From the NCBI RefSeq assembly GCF_037126435.1, contig NZ_CP147020.1:310001-374000 (forward strand): DNA of 64,000 nt, given 5' to 3'. The notes beneath the pieces are model-generated. The model was not told the origin of the DNA. It searched no databases and saw nothing but the letters and a program-made list of their open reading frames with translations. The position numbers and the translations under genes are program-made. Origin of the DNA: Bernardetia sp. ABR2-2B (GTDB lineage: Bacteria; Bacteroidota; Bacteroidia; Cytophagales; Bernardetiaceae). Below, piece by piece: positions 45,675 through 54,792 of the stretch; position 1 is the stretch's first letter; every line of letters begins with the position of its first letter.

Positions 45675-46436
45675 ATGAAAATTATTGCTATTATCCCTGC
45701 TCGTTATGCTTCTAGTCGTTTTCCTGCTAAAGTTTTGACTGATATTAATGGTAAAACAATGATTGAACGTGTTTTTAATCAAGCCAAAAAAGCAGAAAAA
45801 TTAAGTGATGTTTTTATTGCAACTGATAATCAGCTTGTTTTTGATAAAGCAAAAGAATTTACTCAAAATGTTTTGATGACAGATTCTAATCATATTTCTG
45901 GAACAGATAGAATTGCAGAAGCAGCTCTTATTTTAGAAAAAGACAACATAGAATTTGATTTTATAATCAATATTCAAGGTGATGAACCTTTTATTCAACC
46001 TAAACAAATTGATAGTTTAGCAGAAATTTTGATAAAAAATAAAGAGGTACAATTAGCTACTCTAGTAAGTCTGATAAAGGATTCAGAAACACTTTTTGAT
46101 ACAAATGTAGTGAAGGTAGTTTTTGATGAAGCTTATAAAGCAATTTATTTTAGTAGAAACCCTATTCCTTTTGTCAGAAATGAAGATAAAAATCAAAAAG
46201 ATGCTTGGCTTTCAGCACATACATTTTATCGTCATATAGGAATGTATGCTTATCAAAAACAGGTTTTACAGCAAATTACGAAGCTAAAACCTTCAAAACT
46301 AGAGTTAGCAGAATCTTTAGAACAATTGAGATGGATAGAAAACGGCTTCTCTGTTCAAGTAGTTATTACTCCTTTTGAAAGCATAGGAATTGATACACCA
46401 GAAGATTTGAAAAAAGCAATTTCTAGTAAAAACTAA
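45675..46436 (+). CDS. kdsB: 3-deoxy-manno-octulosonate cytidylyltransferase
   Basis: 253 residues. MKIIAIIPARYASSRFPAKVLTDINGKTMIERVF is the nucleotide-binding N-terminus of CMP-Kdo synthetases; IINIQGDEPFIQPKQID, FSRNPIPFVR, YRHIGMYAYQKQVL and LEQLRWIENGF are the remaining conserved blocks. It activates Kdo with CTP for lipopolysaccharide inner core synthesis, so the organism builds Kdo-containing lipid A. Length is normal for the family. Confidence 0.96.
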   Translation: MKIIAIIPARYASSRFPAKVLTDINGKTMIERVFNQAKKAEKLSDVFIATDNQLVFDKAKEFTQNVLMTDSNHISGTDRIAEAALILEKDNIEFDFIINIQGDEPFIQPKQIDSLAEILIKNKEVQLATLVSLIKDSETLFDTNVVKVVFDEAYKAIYFSRNPIPFVRNEDKNQKDAWLSAHTFYRHIGMYAYQKQVLQQITKLKPSKLELAESLEQLRWIENGFSVQVVITPFESIGIDTPEDLKKAISSKN

Positions 46437-46559
46437 AATGAAGTTACAGTCAGAATAAAAATAATATTTTAAAAGAGATGTAAAAAAAAGCAACGTTTTG
46501 TGAGTTTTTAACGTATTGACTTTAAAAACAAACCTATTCTAATTTTTATTACTTTTATT

Positions 46560-47156
46560 ATGTCTAATCTACTGACTGTCAGACTCTTTTTTGTGCTGTT
46601 TGCCTATGCAGCAGTTACTTCTGTACAGGCTCGTGTTTCACAAATGAACTTTGATGAAAACAACCAAAACCCTACGGGAATTACTTCTATAAAAAAGCTG
46701 CAAGAACCTTCTACAACTATTATTGATACTGTGGCATTAATAGATGAACTGATTTCGCCAAGTTGGGTTTTTCATCAGCGTACTGCCGATGAATGGCTTA
46801 CTTATTACCCAAATGCTGAAATTGAGCGCACTCCTATTGAAAATGTTCATAATACTTCAAAGACAGATACGGTAATTGAAGTTACGACAGAAAAAACACA
46901 CTTGCGTTTTTATCGTGCAGATGAGAAAGACCTTTTATTAGAAGCAAAAGTTAGTTTTGAACCTTTATCTATTGGAGAAGGTCTTTCTATGGGAATGAAT
47001 AAGAGAGATTTTATGCGCTGTTTTTCAGAAACAGAAGAAGGAATGAAGCAAAATGTAGTTGTAGTGGTAATGGATGAAGAAGAAACAAACTATTATTTCT
47101 TCACTTTTGAGCAAAATGTTTTAGTAGCTGTTCATTATGAAGGAATCATCGATTAA
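46560..47156 (+). CDS. Secreted protein of unknown function
   Basis: 198 residues. The signal peptide covers residues 1-24 (ending VTSVQA). The mature part is acidic, with a predicted beta-rich end (TEKTHLRFYRADEKDLLLEAKVSF, MNKRDFMRCFSETEEGMKQNVVVVVMDEEETNYYFFTFEQNVLVAVHYEG). The pattern of strands and the terminal aromatic-rich repeat suggest a small periplasmic domain. No family was recognised. It may be co-transcribed with kdsB, 123 bases upstream. Confidence 0.65.
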   Translation: MSNLLTVRLFFVLFAYAAVTSVQARVSQMNFDENNQNPTGITSIKKLQEPSTTIIDTVALIDELISPSWVFHQRTADEWLTYYPNAEIERTPIENVHNTSKTDTVIEVTTEKTHLRFYRADEKDLLLEAKVSFEPLSIGEGLSMGMNKRDFMRCFSETEEGMKQNVVVVVMDEEETNYYFFTFEQNVLVAVHYEGIID

Positions 47157-47173
47157 AACTAAACAAACACTTT

Positions 47174-47851
47174 CTATACCTTTTCTCCAAAAGATAAATC
47201 TCCTGCGTCTCCCAAACCAGGTACAATATATGATTTTTTATCTAGCTTTTCGTCTATATCACCAATCCACAAATTAGCTTTTGGCAACTCCGTTTGTACA
47301 TTCTTTATTCCTTCTTCACTAGCGATAACAGAAGCAATATGCAACTCTTTAGGCATTCCTTTCTGTTTAGAAAGTTCTTGATAAGTTTTGATGAGGGATT
47401 TTCCTGTGGCAAGCATTGGGTCAATCAGAATCACAGTTTTATTTTCTAAATTTGGACAAGCAGTATAGAGTAAATCTATATCAAAATCATACTGATTCAG
47501 CTTATTTTGTAAATCTTGTTTATACTCTCCTCTATAAGCACCAACAAAACCACTATCCGACTGTTCGAAAAATTCAGCAAAGCCTTCGTAAAGGGGCAAA
47601 CCTGCACGAAGAATAGGAATCAGAACAGGAAACTCTGTTAGTTTTTTTGTTTGTTTTGCTCCTAAGCCTGTTTGTAAAGTTATATCTTGATAATCAAGTT
47701 TTTTTGAAATCTCGTAAGCCAATAAATAGCCTATTTTTTTTAAATTTTGACGAAAATTTCCTTTATGAGCTTGTAAATTAGTATCTCTCAAATTGCTCAT
47801 AAAATAATGGGCAAGAGAAGAACTTTCTGTAAGACTAAAAACTGTATTCAT
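47174..47851 (-). CDS. upp: Uracil phosphoribosyltransferase
   Basis: 225 residues. The PRPP-binding motif is VILIDPMLATGKSLIKTYQEL, preceded by the family's FPVLIPILRAGLPLYEGFAEFF and ended by IVPGLGDAGDLSFGEKV. Upp salvages uracil to UMP. The N-terminal segment SSLAHYFMSNLRDTNLQAHKGNFRQNLKKIGYLLAYEISKKL matches the Bacteroidota version. It converges with the secreted-protein gene, leaving 17 bases. Confidence 0.95.
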   Translation of the reverse strand: MNTVFSLTESSSLAHYFMSNLRDTNLQAHKGNFRQNLKKIGYLLAYEISKKLDYQDITLQTGLGAKQTKKLTEFPVLIPILRAGLPLYEGFAEFFEQSDSGFVGAYRGEYKQDLQNKLNQYDFDIDLLYTACPNLENKTVILIDPMLATGKSLIKTYQELSKQKGMPKELHIASVIASEEGIKNVQTELPKANLWIGDIDEKLDKKSYIVPGLGDAGDLSFGEKV

Positions 47852-48036
47852 TGTTTTGGAGTAGTTTTTTGATGAAATAAAAATATCTTTGAAGGATTAT
47901 AAAAAAACAATTTTTGTTAAATTACACTTATAAATTTGAATTACCCTTTATCTTGGTTTACGATACGACCTACTATTTTCAGAAGGAAAGCTAAATTAGA
48001 ACAATTTTACTCAAAATGCTTAAAACTTATACGATA

Positions 48037-48255
48037 ATGAAAAAACTACTTTATTTTTTTGAAAAAAATGCTTTTGGTGTTTGTGCCAAAATAGGTGAAC
48101 GTTTAGGTATTTCCTCTGAAAGTATTCGCCTTTCTTTTATATATGTTTCTTTCATTACTTTTGGGTCTCCTATTTTTCTCTATTTAGTTCTTGCTTTTTG
48201 GATGAAAATGAAGGCACACTTACGGAGATATAGACAGATAATCAGAGGTTTATAA
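48037..48255 (+). CDS. PspC domain protein
   Basis: 72 residues from the ATG at 48037 (MKKLLYFFEKNAFGVCAKIGERLGISSESIRLSFIYVSFITFGSPIFLYLVLAFWMKMK); an upstream in-frame ATG at 48016 would add seven residues but the shorter start matches the family. The G.CAKIGE.LGI....R..FI pattern and single membrane helix are those of PspC proteins, which in enterobacteria signal membrane stress. Here no pspA or pspB is adjacent. Confidence 0.85.
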   Translation: MKKLLYFFEKNAFGVCAKIGERLGISSESIRLSFIYVSFITFGSPIFLYLVLAFWMKMKAHLRRYRQIIRGL

Positions 48256-48823
48256 GCCATTTTGATTAAATAAATCAGTAAAAACGAATCTAAGTACATA
48301 AATTATTAGGAAACTATTTTTTTAACAAAATAGTGGAAAGTATATCAAAATAGTATTTTTTAAAGTTTAGATGATTCGTTATAAATCTCATTAATTCAAA
48401 AATTATTATCCATAAAAACTAAAAACTGTTTTAGATATATTCTAAAACAGTTTTTTTTGTAAAAAAGATAAATTAGTTAATCTAATTAACAAAAAAAGTG
48501 TTTCACTTTTCGAATTTTACATTTTCTAAATAAAAAAAATGAAATTATTTCGGTTTTATTAATGTTATTTTATGATTTTGTGTTTTTACTTTTATGCAGA
48601 ATAAAATTTTGACTTTTTAAATATATTAAGTATAAAATTTTTTATTAGATTTTTTTAATAGAATTTTATTTTTATAAAAATCATTTTTTACGTTGTTAGA
48701 ATAATGCAATAGTTGTAAAAAGGTCATGTACTATTTGGAATTGTCAAACAGAATTATCTACTTGCAAATGTTTTAGACGCAAAACATAACACAAGTCTAA
48801 TCCCCTTTACAACTAATATTATT
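48256..48823. other. 568-base AT-rich gap before the subtilase gene
   Basis: Contains the terminator at 48421-48459 and an AACGAATC (48283-48290)/GATTCGTT (48373-48380) inverted pair flanking a region with a weak AACTATT/AATAGT hairpin, the only internal structure seen. The last 330 bases, very A+T-rich, are probably the leader and promoter of the subtilase gene. No ORF above 25 codons was found. Confidence 0.5.
48421..48459 (+). terminator. Terminator upstream of the subtilase gene
   Basis: AAAAACTGTTTTAGA (48421-48435) and TCTAAAACAGTTTTT (48441-48455) form a perfect 15-bp stem with a 5-base loop, followed by more T. It lies 166 bases after the PspC stop, so the PspC transcript may have a long 3' end. 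Confidence 0.75.
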
Positions 48824-50074
48824 ATGTCAAAATTCAATTTATCAAGAAAATTCATCCTCGGCTTAGGTCTTGCAGGTTCATTAACTTTTTTCGGCTGTGA
48901 AACAGTTGAACAACAGGCAATGGTAGAATTAGAAGAAAAAACAGATGTAGTAAGCTCTGAAGAGTTTATTCAAAATCAATTTATTGTAGTCCTTAAAGAC
49001 GGTACTTTCGGACAAAAATTAGGTAAAGTTTCTGCTGCTCCTATAATGGACAGATCAGCTAACTTAAAAAATTACGAAGCGACACAAGCATCTCTAAAAG
49101 GTGAAGTGAGTAATATGGTAGCAGAATTTGGTGTAGCACCAGAAGCTATTGAGTTTGTTTATGGTAACGCACTTTTAGGTTTTGCAGGTACTTTTACTAG
49201 CGAACAAATCAATGCTCTCAAAAATGATTCTCGTGTAGATTATGTAGAGCAAGACCAAGTGATGCGTATCACAGATGGAGACAAAGGTAAAAACACAGTA
49301 TCAAGAACAGAAGCACAATCTACTCCTTGGGGAATTTCTCGTGTAGGATATGGAAACTATGCAGGTGGTGCTCGTTGGGCTTGGGTTATTGACTCTGGTA
49401 TTGATGGAAATCATTCAGATTTAACAGTAGACACGCAGTTTAGTCGTTCTTTCGTGAATGGATATTCTGGAACGCAAGATGGTAATGGACATGGAACACA
49501 CGTAGCAGGTACAATTGCAGCTAAAGATAACAACATTGGTGTTGTTGGTGTAGCAGCAGGTGCAACTGTAGTTTCTTGTCGTGTATTTGCTGGAAGCAGT
49601 GGGTCTAACTCAGCAGTTATTTCAGCAGTAGATTATGTACGAGCAAGTGCTTATGCTGATGATGTTGCAAATATGAGCCTTGGTGGTGGACGTTCTACTA
49701 CTTTGGATAATGCTGTAAAAAATGCAGCTAATGCAGGAGTTTATATGGTTTTAGCAGCAGGAAATGAAGCTCAAAACACATTAAATGTATCTCCAGGTCG
49801 TGTTAATGGAAACCGTATTACAACTGTTTCTGCAATGGACATTAACAGTCGCTTTGCTAACTTCTCAAACTATGGTACACCAGTTGATGTTTGTGCACCA
49901 GGTGTAAATATCAATTCTACTTGGACAGGTGGTGGATACCGTTCTATTAGTGGTACTTCAATGGCAACTCCTCACATAGCTGGTATTAGACTTATCAATG
50001 GTGGTCCTGTTTATATCCAAGGATATGTTCAGAATGATCCTGATGGAGATGCTGACCCAATTGGTAGAAAATAA
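48824..50074 (+). CDS. S8 family serine peptidase (subtilase) lipoprotein
   Basis: 416 residues. The leader ends FFGC (Cys25), a plausible lipobox. An inhibitor I9 propeptide occupies about residues 50-150 (NQFIVVLKDG...VEYVEQDQVMRI type). The catalytic triad is Asp190 (WVIDSGIDG), His226 (GHGTHVAGT) and Ser379 (GTSMATPHIAG), with the oxyanion Asn314 (AAGNEAQ). Only 37 residues follow the catalytic Ser, ending DPDGDADPIGRK, so the usual C-terminal helices or sorting domain are absent. It should be autoprocessed and work at the cell surface. Confidence 0.93.
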   Translation: MSKFNLSRKFILGLGLAGSLTFFGCETVEQQAMVELEEKTDVVSSEEFIQNQFIVVLKDGTFGQKLGKVSAAPIMDRSANLKNYEATQASLKGEVSNMVAEFGVAPEAIEFVYGNALLGFAGTFTSEQINALKNDSRVDYVEQDQVMRITDGDKGKNTVSRTEAQSTPWGISRVGYGNYAGGARWAWVIDSGIDGNHSDLTVDTQFSRSFVNGYSGTQDGNGHGTHVAGTIAAKDNNIGVVGVAAGATVVSCRVFAGSSGSNSAVISAVDYVRASAYADDVANMSLGGGRSTTLDNAVKNAANAGVYMVLAAGNEAQNTLNVSPGRVNGNRITTVSAMDINSRFANFSNYGTPVDVCAPGVNINSTWTGGGYRSISGTSMATPHIAGIRLINGGPVYIQGYVQNDPDGDADPIGRK

Positions 50075-50125
50075 TCGAATATTAGAAATCAAGTAAATTA
50101 ATCTTGATTGAATAGATAGAAGATG

Positions 50126-50159
50126 AAAACCTATTTCTTAATTGAAATAGGTTTTTTTT
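50126..50159 (+). terminator. Terminator after the subtilase gene
   Basis: AAAACCTATTTC (50126-50137) pairs with GAAATAGGTTTT (50144-50155), followed by T-run. Confidence 0.78.
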
Positions 50160-50181
50160 GATTTTTAGAGTTTATTTTTTC

Positions 50182-51144
50182 TTATAAAAATAAAAAACCT
50201 TTTCCACGAATACCAACTAACCAAACTGAAGAAGAAATAGGTCTTGGGCTAGATAAATCATCAAAAAAATGTTCTCTTGCTATAAAAAACTCTGCTTTTC
50301 CTTTCAATCCATTAAAACCAAATCCTGATTCTACTCTATAATTAAACTTGAAATTCTGACCTCCTTCTTCCTTTACCTTATTAGAAAAAATTGCCGTATT
50401 TGCCCAAGAACGATTGTAAAAACTCCAACTATTTTTTTCTCTTTTACTCAGTTTTATATCAAACCGTCCTCCCAAAAGAATCATTCCAGACATATAATCC
50501 CAGCTTTGCTTTTCTGTAAAACGAGGAAAACGAGAGTCCTCCGAAATGGTATAATACTCTGCTCGTCCCCAGATATTGGTAGTAATTTTAGGAGAGATAT
50601 TTATTTTATCACTTGTAGCTTCCAAATGTAACCCATTCAGAATAGCAACTCGTGAAGTGGGTTGATAACCAATTCTTGATGTAGTATCATTAGGAGGAGA
50701 ATCGCTATCTATTTCGTGTCTTGATTTGTGAGTAAAGCCAACATTCCACGTAAAATTTTTCTTCTTATTGAAATAAGCAAAGCTCTCTTGTAAAATAATT
50801 CCACGAGGGTTAAAAGCAATGTTATTGTAAATATTTGCATTGACTTCAATAGACGATAAGAAAACAATAGAATGTAATCCAATATCATTTTTTTTATTTT
50901 TCCATCGTACAATATCAAACATTCCACAAACCTGTGCATTCCAACCCTGTGAGTTTTCAGTAGAACTAAAGCCACGAGAGTTATGTCCTGCAAAATTAGT
51001 AGCTGCAAAATAGCTTTTTTCAGTAGAATGAGTTGCCGTAGTATCTAAAAAAGGCATAGTCTGAAAGTTTCGCATCACATGTGCTTGTGAAAATGCAAAA
51101 GCTGGAACTAAAAAAAGAATAAAAAAGAGAAAATATGATTTCAT
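50182..51144 (-). CDS. Outer-membrane beta-barrel-like protein, unknown
   Basis: 320 residues. A signal peptide (residues 1-19, ending FAFSQA) and an alternating hydrophobic/aromatic composition with many short strands (DIGLHSIVFLSSIEVNANIYNNIAFNPRGIILQESFAYF; FTWNVGFTHKSRHEID; ILLGGRFDIKLSKREKNSWSFYNRSWANTAIFSNK; FGFNGLKGKAEFFIAREHFFD), ending in SSVWLVGIRGKGFLFL, strongly suggest an outer-membrane barrel of about 12 strands. No family is assigned. The 5' leader carries the proS terminator hairpin. Confidence 0.7.
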   Translation of the reverse strand: MKSYFLFFILFLVPAFAFSQAHVMRNFQTMPFLDTTATHSTEKSYFAATNFAGHNSRGFSSTENSQGWNAQVCGMFDIVRWKNKKNDIGLHSIVFLSSIEVNANIYNNIAFNPRGIILQESFAYFNKKKNFTWNVGFTHKSRHEIDSDSPPNDTTSRIGYQPTSRVAILNGLHLEATSDKINISPKITTNIWGRAEYYTISEDSRFPRFTEKQSWDYMSGMILLGGRFDIKLSKREKNSWSFYNRSWANTAIFSNKVKEEGGQNFKFNYRVESGFGFNGLKGKAEFFIAREHFFDDLSSPRPISSSVWLVGIRGKGFLFL

Positions 51145-51158
51145 AGTTTTAAATAGAA

Positions 51159-51191
51159 AAACCCTAAGAATCTTTAAGACCCTTAGGGTTT
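51159..51191. terminator. Terminator after proS
   Basis: AAACCCTAAG (51159-51168) pairs perfectly with CTTAGGGTTT (51182-51191); on the minus strand it ends in TTTTT and lies 28 bases beyond the proS stop. It also lies 15 bases upstream of the next gene's ATG, so it is in that gene's leader. Confidence 0.7.
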
Positions 51192-51219
51192 AGACTAAAG
51201 TTTGAATAAAAATAAATTA

Positions 51220-52695
51220 TTAATAAGCTCTAGCAAACAAAACACGTTCTTTTGAAGGCTTACCTGTTAGGATACATATTCCATCTTCTTGTTTGTTGTT
51301 CAAAGGAACACAACGAATTGTTGCTTTTGTTTTATCTTTTATTTGTTCTTCTGTTTCGGCTGTTCCGTCCCAGTGTGCAGCTACAAAACCACCTTTATCA
51401 AGGGCTGCTTCAAATTCTTCCCACGTATTTACTTGAGTTGTATTTGAAGTTCGGAAATTCAAAGCTTTATCATAAATATTTTGCTGAATTTCTTCTAATA
51501 GCTGCTCTACTTTTTCTCCTACTCCTTCCAACTGCCACGACATTTTTTCTTTCGTATCTCTACGAGCTACTTCTATTGTTCCATTTTCGACATCACGCAT
51601 TCCAATTGCCAAACGAACAGGAACGCCTTTCAATTCCCATTCTGCAAACTTAAATCCAGGGCGAAAAGAATCTCTATCATCTAATTTTAAAGAAATATTT
51701 GCAGCTTTCAGAACTTTCATAAGTGGTGCTAAAGCTGTTTTTATTTGTTCTAAATCTTCTTCTTTCTTATAAATAGGAACAATAACAACTTGAATTGGAG
51801 CTAATTTTGGAGGCAAAACCAAACCTTCGTCATCAGAATGAGCCATAATAAGTGCACCCATCAAGCGAGTAGAAACTCCCCAAGAAGTTCCCCAAACATA
51901 ATCTAATTTATTATCTTTTGCTGCAAATTTTACATCAAAAGCCTTTGAGAAATTTTGCCCCAAAAAGTGAGATGTTCCTGCTTGAAGTGCTTTTCCATCT
52001 TGCATAAGTGCTTCGATACAATACGTTTCTTCTGCACCTGCAAAGCGTTCAGATTCTGTTTTTAAACCTTTTACGACAGGAAGTGCCATGTGTTGCTCTG
52101 CAAAATCAGCATAGACATTTACCATTTGCTCTGTTTCTTCGATGGCTTCTTGTTTTGTAGCGTGAGCTGTATGCCCTTCTTGCCATAAAAATTCAGCAGT
52201 ACGTAAAAACAGACGAGTACGCATTTCCCAACGCACTACGTTTGCCCATTGATTAATCAAAAGAGGTAAATCTCTGTAGGATTGAATCCAATTTTTATAG
52301 GTATTCCAAATAACAGCTTCACTTGTCGGACGAACAATAAGTTCTTCTTCCAATTTTGCATCTGGGTCGACCATCAATTTTCCTTCTTTATCAGGGTCAT
52401 TTTTTAGACGATAATGCGTAACAATTGCACATTCTTTGGCAAAACCTTCAGCATTTTTTTCTTCGGCTTCGAACAAACTTTTGGGAACAAAAAGAGGAAA
52501 GTAAGCATTGCTATGCCCTGTTTCTTTAAACTTATCATCTAAAACACGTTGCATTTTTTCCCAAATAGCAAAACCATAAGGTTTAATTACCATACAACCA
52601 CGGACGGCTGAATGCTCTGCTAAATCTGCTTTTTTTACAAGTTCGTTGTACCACGCTGAATAGTCTTCTTTGCGTGTTGGAAGTCCTTTTGCCAT
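51220..52695 (-). CDS. proS: Prolyl-tRNA synthetase (archaeal/eukaryotic type)
   Basis: 491 residues, the short archaeal/eukaryote-like form without the editing INS domain. It begins [46 protein letters not shown] and holds motif 2 ([32 protein letters not shown]), [21 protein letters not shown], and motif 3 [30 protein letters not shown], with the C-terminal zinc-like domain [30 protein letters not shown]. This version is usual for Bacteroidota. Confidence 0.95.
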   Translation of the reverse strand: MAKGLPTRKEDYSAWYNELVKKADLAEHSAVRGCMVIKPYGFAIWEKMQRVLDDKFKETGHSNAYFPLFVPKSLFEAEEKNAEGFAKECAIVTHYRLKNDPDKEGKLMVDPDAKLEEELIVRPTSEAVIWNTYKNWIQSYRDLPLLINQWANVVRWEMRTRLFLRTAEFLWQEGHTAHATKQEAIEETEQMVNVYADFAEQHMALPVVKGLKTESERFAGAEETYCIEALMQDGKALQAGTSHFLGQNFSKAFDVKFAAKDNKLDYVWGTSWGVSTRLMGALIMAHSDDEGLVLPPKLAPIQVVIVPIYKKEEDLEQIKTALAPLMKVLKAANISLKLDDRDSFRPGFKFAEWELKGVPVRLAIGMRDVENGTIEVARRDTKEKMSWQLEGVGEKVEQLLEEIQQNIYDKALNFRTSNTTQVNTWEEFEAALDKGGFVAAHWDGTAETEEQIKDKTKATIRCVPLNNKQEDGICILTGKPSKERVLFARAY

Positions 52696-52739
52696 AAGTA
52701 AAATGGAATCTTTAATTGGTTTGATTTCTGTTTAATCCA

Positions 52740-52747
52740 CAAAGGTA
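52740..52747 (-). promoter_or_regulatory. Possible -7 box for proS
   Basis: TACCTTTG on the minus strand, exact to TAnnTTTG, 44 bases before the ATG. Confidence 0.4.
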
Positions 52748-52793
52748 AAATTTTTGAGCATAAAATAATACTTGAAAGTAGCTTTTTCTTATA

Positions 52794-52833
52794 AAAAAGT
52801 CTATTCAATCAAATTTGATTGAATAGACTTTTT
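52794..52833. terminator. Perfect 40-base palindrome, terminator
   Basis: The arms 52794-52813 and 52814-52833 are perfectly complementary without a loop (AAAAAAGTCTATTCAATCAA and its complement). On the minus strand it follows the stop of the coiled-coil protein at 52853 by 19 bases and ends in a T-run. Confidence 0.78.
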
Positions 52834-52852
52834 GTTTTAAATTTAATTTGTT

Positions 52853-54202
52853 TTACAAAGCAGGGTAATAACTATCTAATGTATTTACAATATCTTTCAA
52901 ACGAGGAAGATTTACAGCACGACGAATACCTGTAACAGCTTCTCCTTTTTTATTTTTCAAAATCGTAATTTGAGTTTTTACCTTTGCAGGTTCACTACTT
53001 AGATTTTGAGATACTGCGCCCTCCAAAATAACAATTGTATTACGGCTATTTTCATCTATCATAGAGATATATTGACCGTAGAGATAATCAAATTCTTTAT
53101 AGAGATAAATCACGTCTTCAATTTTTTTGTTTGCTTCCATAATATGAGGATATTTTGACATCAATTTTGAGTAATCCACTTTACCACCTTTGGCAAACTC
53201 ACTTTCTAGTTTATCAAAATAAGCAGTAACAGAAGATTTATTATAGGTTCTGAAAACAGTTAATAAATACTCTCCATTAGTAGCATTTCCTTCTGGTTCT
53301 TTGAGCTTAACATCAAATTTTAATCCTTTTGCTTGAAGATTTACATATTCAGTTAGTTTATCGTGTAAATTTGTAGTCTGAACTTGATAGTTATCAATAT
53401 TATTTGCAAAACGAGCATTCACTAAATTCAATTTGGCATAATAAGCTGTGTATTTTTCTAACTCATTTTTGAACTCTTGAACATCACTTTCATCAATATC
53501 CTTTCTTTGTGCAGCAATTCCAGAGACAAAACCCAAGACAGAAGTAGCAATATTAATAACAGGAGTAGCAGAAGCAATATTACTCACAACAGGATCTTGG
53601 AGAAGCATATTAGCGATATTGAGAATCTTTGAACCTCCTTTATCTCTTTTACTAACTAGCTTTTTTTTCATAAGCTGCATCACTTTGTCGTTATAAGAAA
53701 ATCCTAGCGTTTCATCAGCAGGGTTATTCAAACTATTGAGCATTGTACGATAACTCTCTACTTGGTTGATAGCATAGAGTGTATTCAAACGGTCATTTAG
53801 AACTTCAAAAAATTCAGCAGATTGAATCAAATTTGTTCTAACCATTTTATAACGAGCTTCATCTGTTAGTTCTACACGACGAGTTACTCCTTTCACAATA
53901 GCGTCATTCTTTTCAACAGTTTCTTTATAAAGACCTAGATTAGAAGAAAGTGTATTGATTTGTGTAGAACGATTTTTCAAAGAATCTGTAAGAGCTAATA
54001 CTTTCAAACTATCTCTCTGACGTTGGTCTGTAAGGATTTGATAACGACGTACAAAGTCTTTGTTTTGTTGTTGAAGTTGGCGTTGCTCCGAACGAAGTTC
54101 ATCAATAGCTTTCAAAATTAGTGCAACACTATCTTGTGCCGAAACAGTATAGATTGTTCCAAAGGCAAAGAATAAAAATAGGAATAGAGTTTTTTTCATC
54201 AT
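52853..54202 (-). CDS. Secreted coiled-coil protein, unknown
   Basis: 449 residues. The signal peptide ends TVSAQ (about residue 22). Residues 25-80 are heptad-rich (LRSEQRQLQQQNKDFVRRYQILTDQRQRDSLKVLAL) and the rest is mostly helical, with VNARFANNIDNYQVQTTNLHDKLTEYVNLQAKGLKFDVKLKE in the middle. A hydrophobic stretch NIASATPVINIATSVLGFVSGIAA is likely a membrane or protein-contact segment. No domain is recognised. Three mini-lipoprotein genes lie 180-790 bases upstream on the same strand. Confidence 0.7.
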   Translation of the reverse strand: MMKKTLFLFLFFAFGTIYTVSAQDSVALILKAIDELRSEQRQLQQQNKDFVRRYQILTDQRQRDSLKVLALTDSLKNRSTQINTLSSNLGLYKETVEKNDAIVKGVTRRVELTDEARYKMVRTNLIQSAEFFEVLNDRLNTLYAINQVESYRTMLNSLNNPADETLGFSYNDKVMQLMKKKLVSKRDKGGSKILNIANMLLQDPVVSNIASATPVINIATSVLGFVSGIAAQRKDIDESDVQEFKNELEKYTAYYAKLNLVNARFANNIDNYQVQTTNLHDKLTEYVNLQAKGLKFDVKLKEPEGNATNGEYLLTVFRTYNKSSVTAYFDKLESEFAKGGKVDYSKLMSKYPHIMEANKKIEDVIYLYKEFDYLYGQYISMIDENSRNTIVILEGAVSQNLSSEPAKVKTQITILKNKKGEAVTGIRRAVNLPRLKDIVNTLDSYYPAL

Positions 54203-54324
54203 AAAAATTAGATATTATATTAATGGAGTTTATTCTTTAGAATGATAAGATTTTGAATTTTAAGTAAAAGATACAAATAATATACACACTCAAAAGCTAG
54301 TAATACTATTTTTATTAAAATTTT

Positions 54325-54363
54325 TCAGAAAAAAAGTCTTCCTCTATAAAATAATGGAAGACT
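54325..54363 (-). terminator. Terminator after the first mini-lipoprotein
   Basis: AGTCTTCC (54335-54342) pairs with GGAAGACT (54356-54363). On the minus strand it follows the stop at 54382 and runs into a T-run. Confidence 0.7.
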
Positions 54364-54381
54364 AACTATATGTTTTTTGAA

Positions 54382-54546
54382 TTAACAATCTTTTAGAGGA
54401 CAAGGAATGCGTCGTCCTCTTTTTAGCTTTTTCTTTTTTAGGGTATGTCCTTTATTTGAACTACAAGAGGTAGTAGTAACTATCATAAAAGAAGGTAAAA
54501 CCATAAAATAAAGAAGATAAACGAATTTAATTTTGTTTTTTTTCAA
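54382..54546 (-). CDS. Mini-lipoprotein 1 (54 residues, TTG start)
   Basis: A TTG at 54546 opens a 54-residue frame, and there is no better in-frame ATG at the start of the hydrophobic leader. The leader (about 26 residues, KIKFVYLLYFMVLPSFMIVTTTSC) has a lipobox TTSC with the lipidated Cys at position 28. The mature part is strongly basic: SSNKG then a run with KKKKLKRGRR, ending in two Cys (IPCPLKDC). It differs from the two next lipoproteins in lacking their WTP motif. Function is unknown. Confidence 0.6.
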   Translation of the reverse strand: MKKNKIKFVYLLYFMVLPSFMIVTTTSCSSNKGHTLKKKKLKRGRRIPCPLKDC

Positions 54547-54595
54547 TTTTCTAAATTTATAGTAAGATTATTTTTTTAACTTCTACTGTTAGTAG

Positions 54596-54754
54596 TTATC
54601 TTTTCTTTTTAGATGCTTTATAACTTTTATACTTAGGAGTCCACGCTTGTTTTGGAGCGTGTACACAACTACTCATAACGGCAGTAGAGAAAATAGTCAA
54701 GAGACAAATAGCTATTCTTTTTTTTGAAAAAATAGTTTTATTAATAGAATTCAT
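54596..54754 (-). CDS. Mini-lipoprotein 2 with CVHAPKQAWTP motif
   Basis: 52 residues, ATG at 54754. The hydrophobic leader ends STAVMSSC with the lipobox Cys at position 30, and is followed directly by VHAPKQAWTP and a basic tail (KYKSYKASKKKR). The mature peptide is only about 22 residues long. The motif C-(V/I)-H-(A/S)-P-(K/Q)-Q-A-W-T-P is shared with the next gene upstream. No known family was recognised. Confidence 0.65.
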   Translation of the reverse strand: MNSINKTIFSKKRIAICLLTIFSTAVMSSCVHAPKQAWTPKYKSYKASKKKR

Positions 54755-54792
54755 TTTTTATTTATTTTAGTGAAACTAATTTACATTTATTT

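Noticed and set aside
47868-47891. TTTG-N12-TATCTTTG as a new promoter class
   Set aside because: A TTTG about 12 bases before the -7 box also occurs near 28192, 45632 and 55088, but TTTG is common in this AT-rich DNA and other clear boxes lack it.
48824-50074. Frameshift at the end of the subtilase gene
   Set aside because: The end DPDGDADPI resembles the natural terminus of this subtilase group as I recall it, and the terminator follows at a normal distance.
51252-51653. 133-residue plus-strand frame in proS
   Set aside because: Leu-rich shadow of the synthetase on the other strand.
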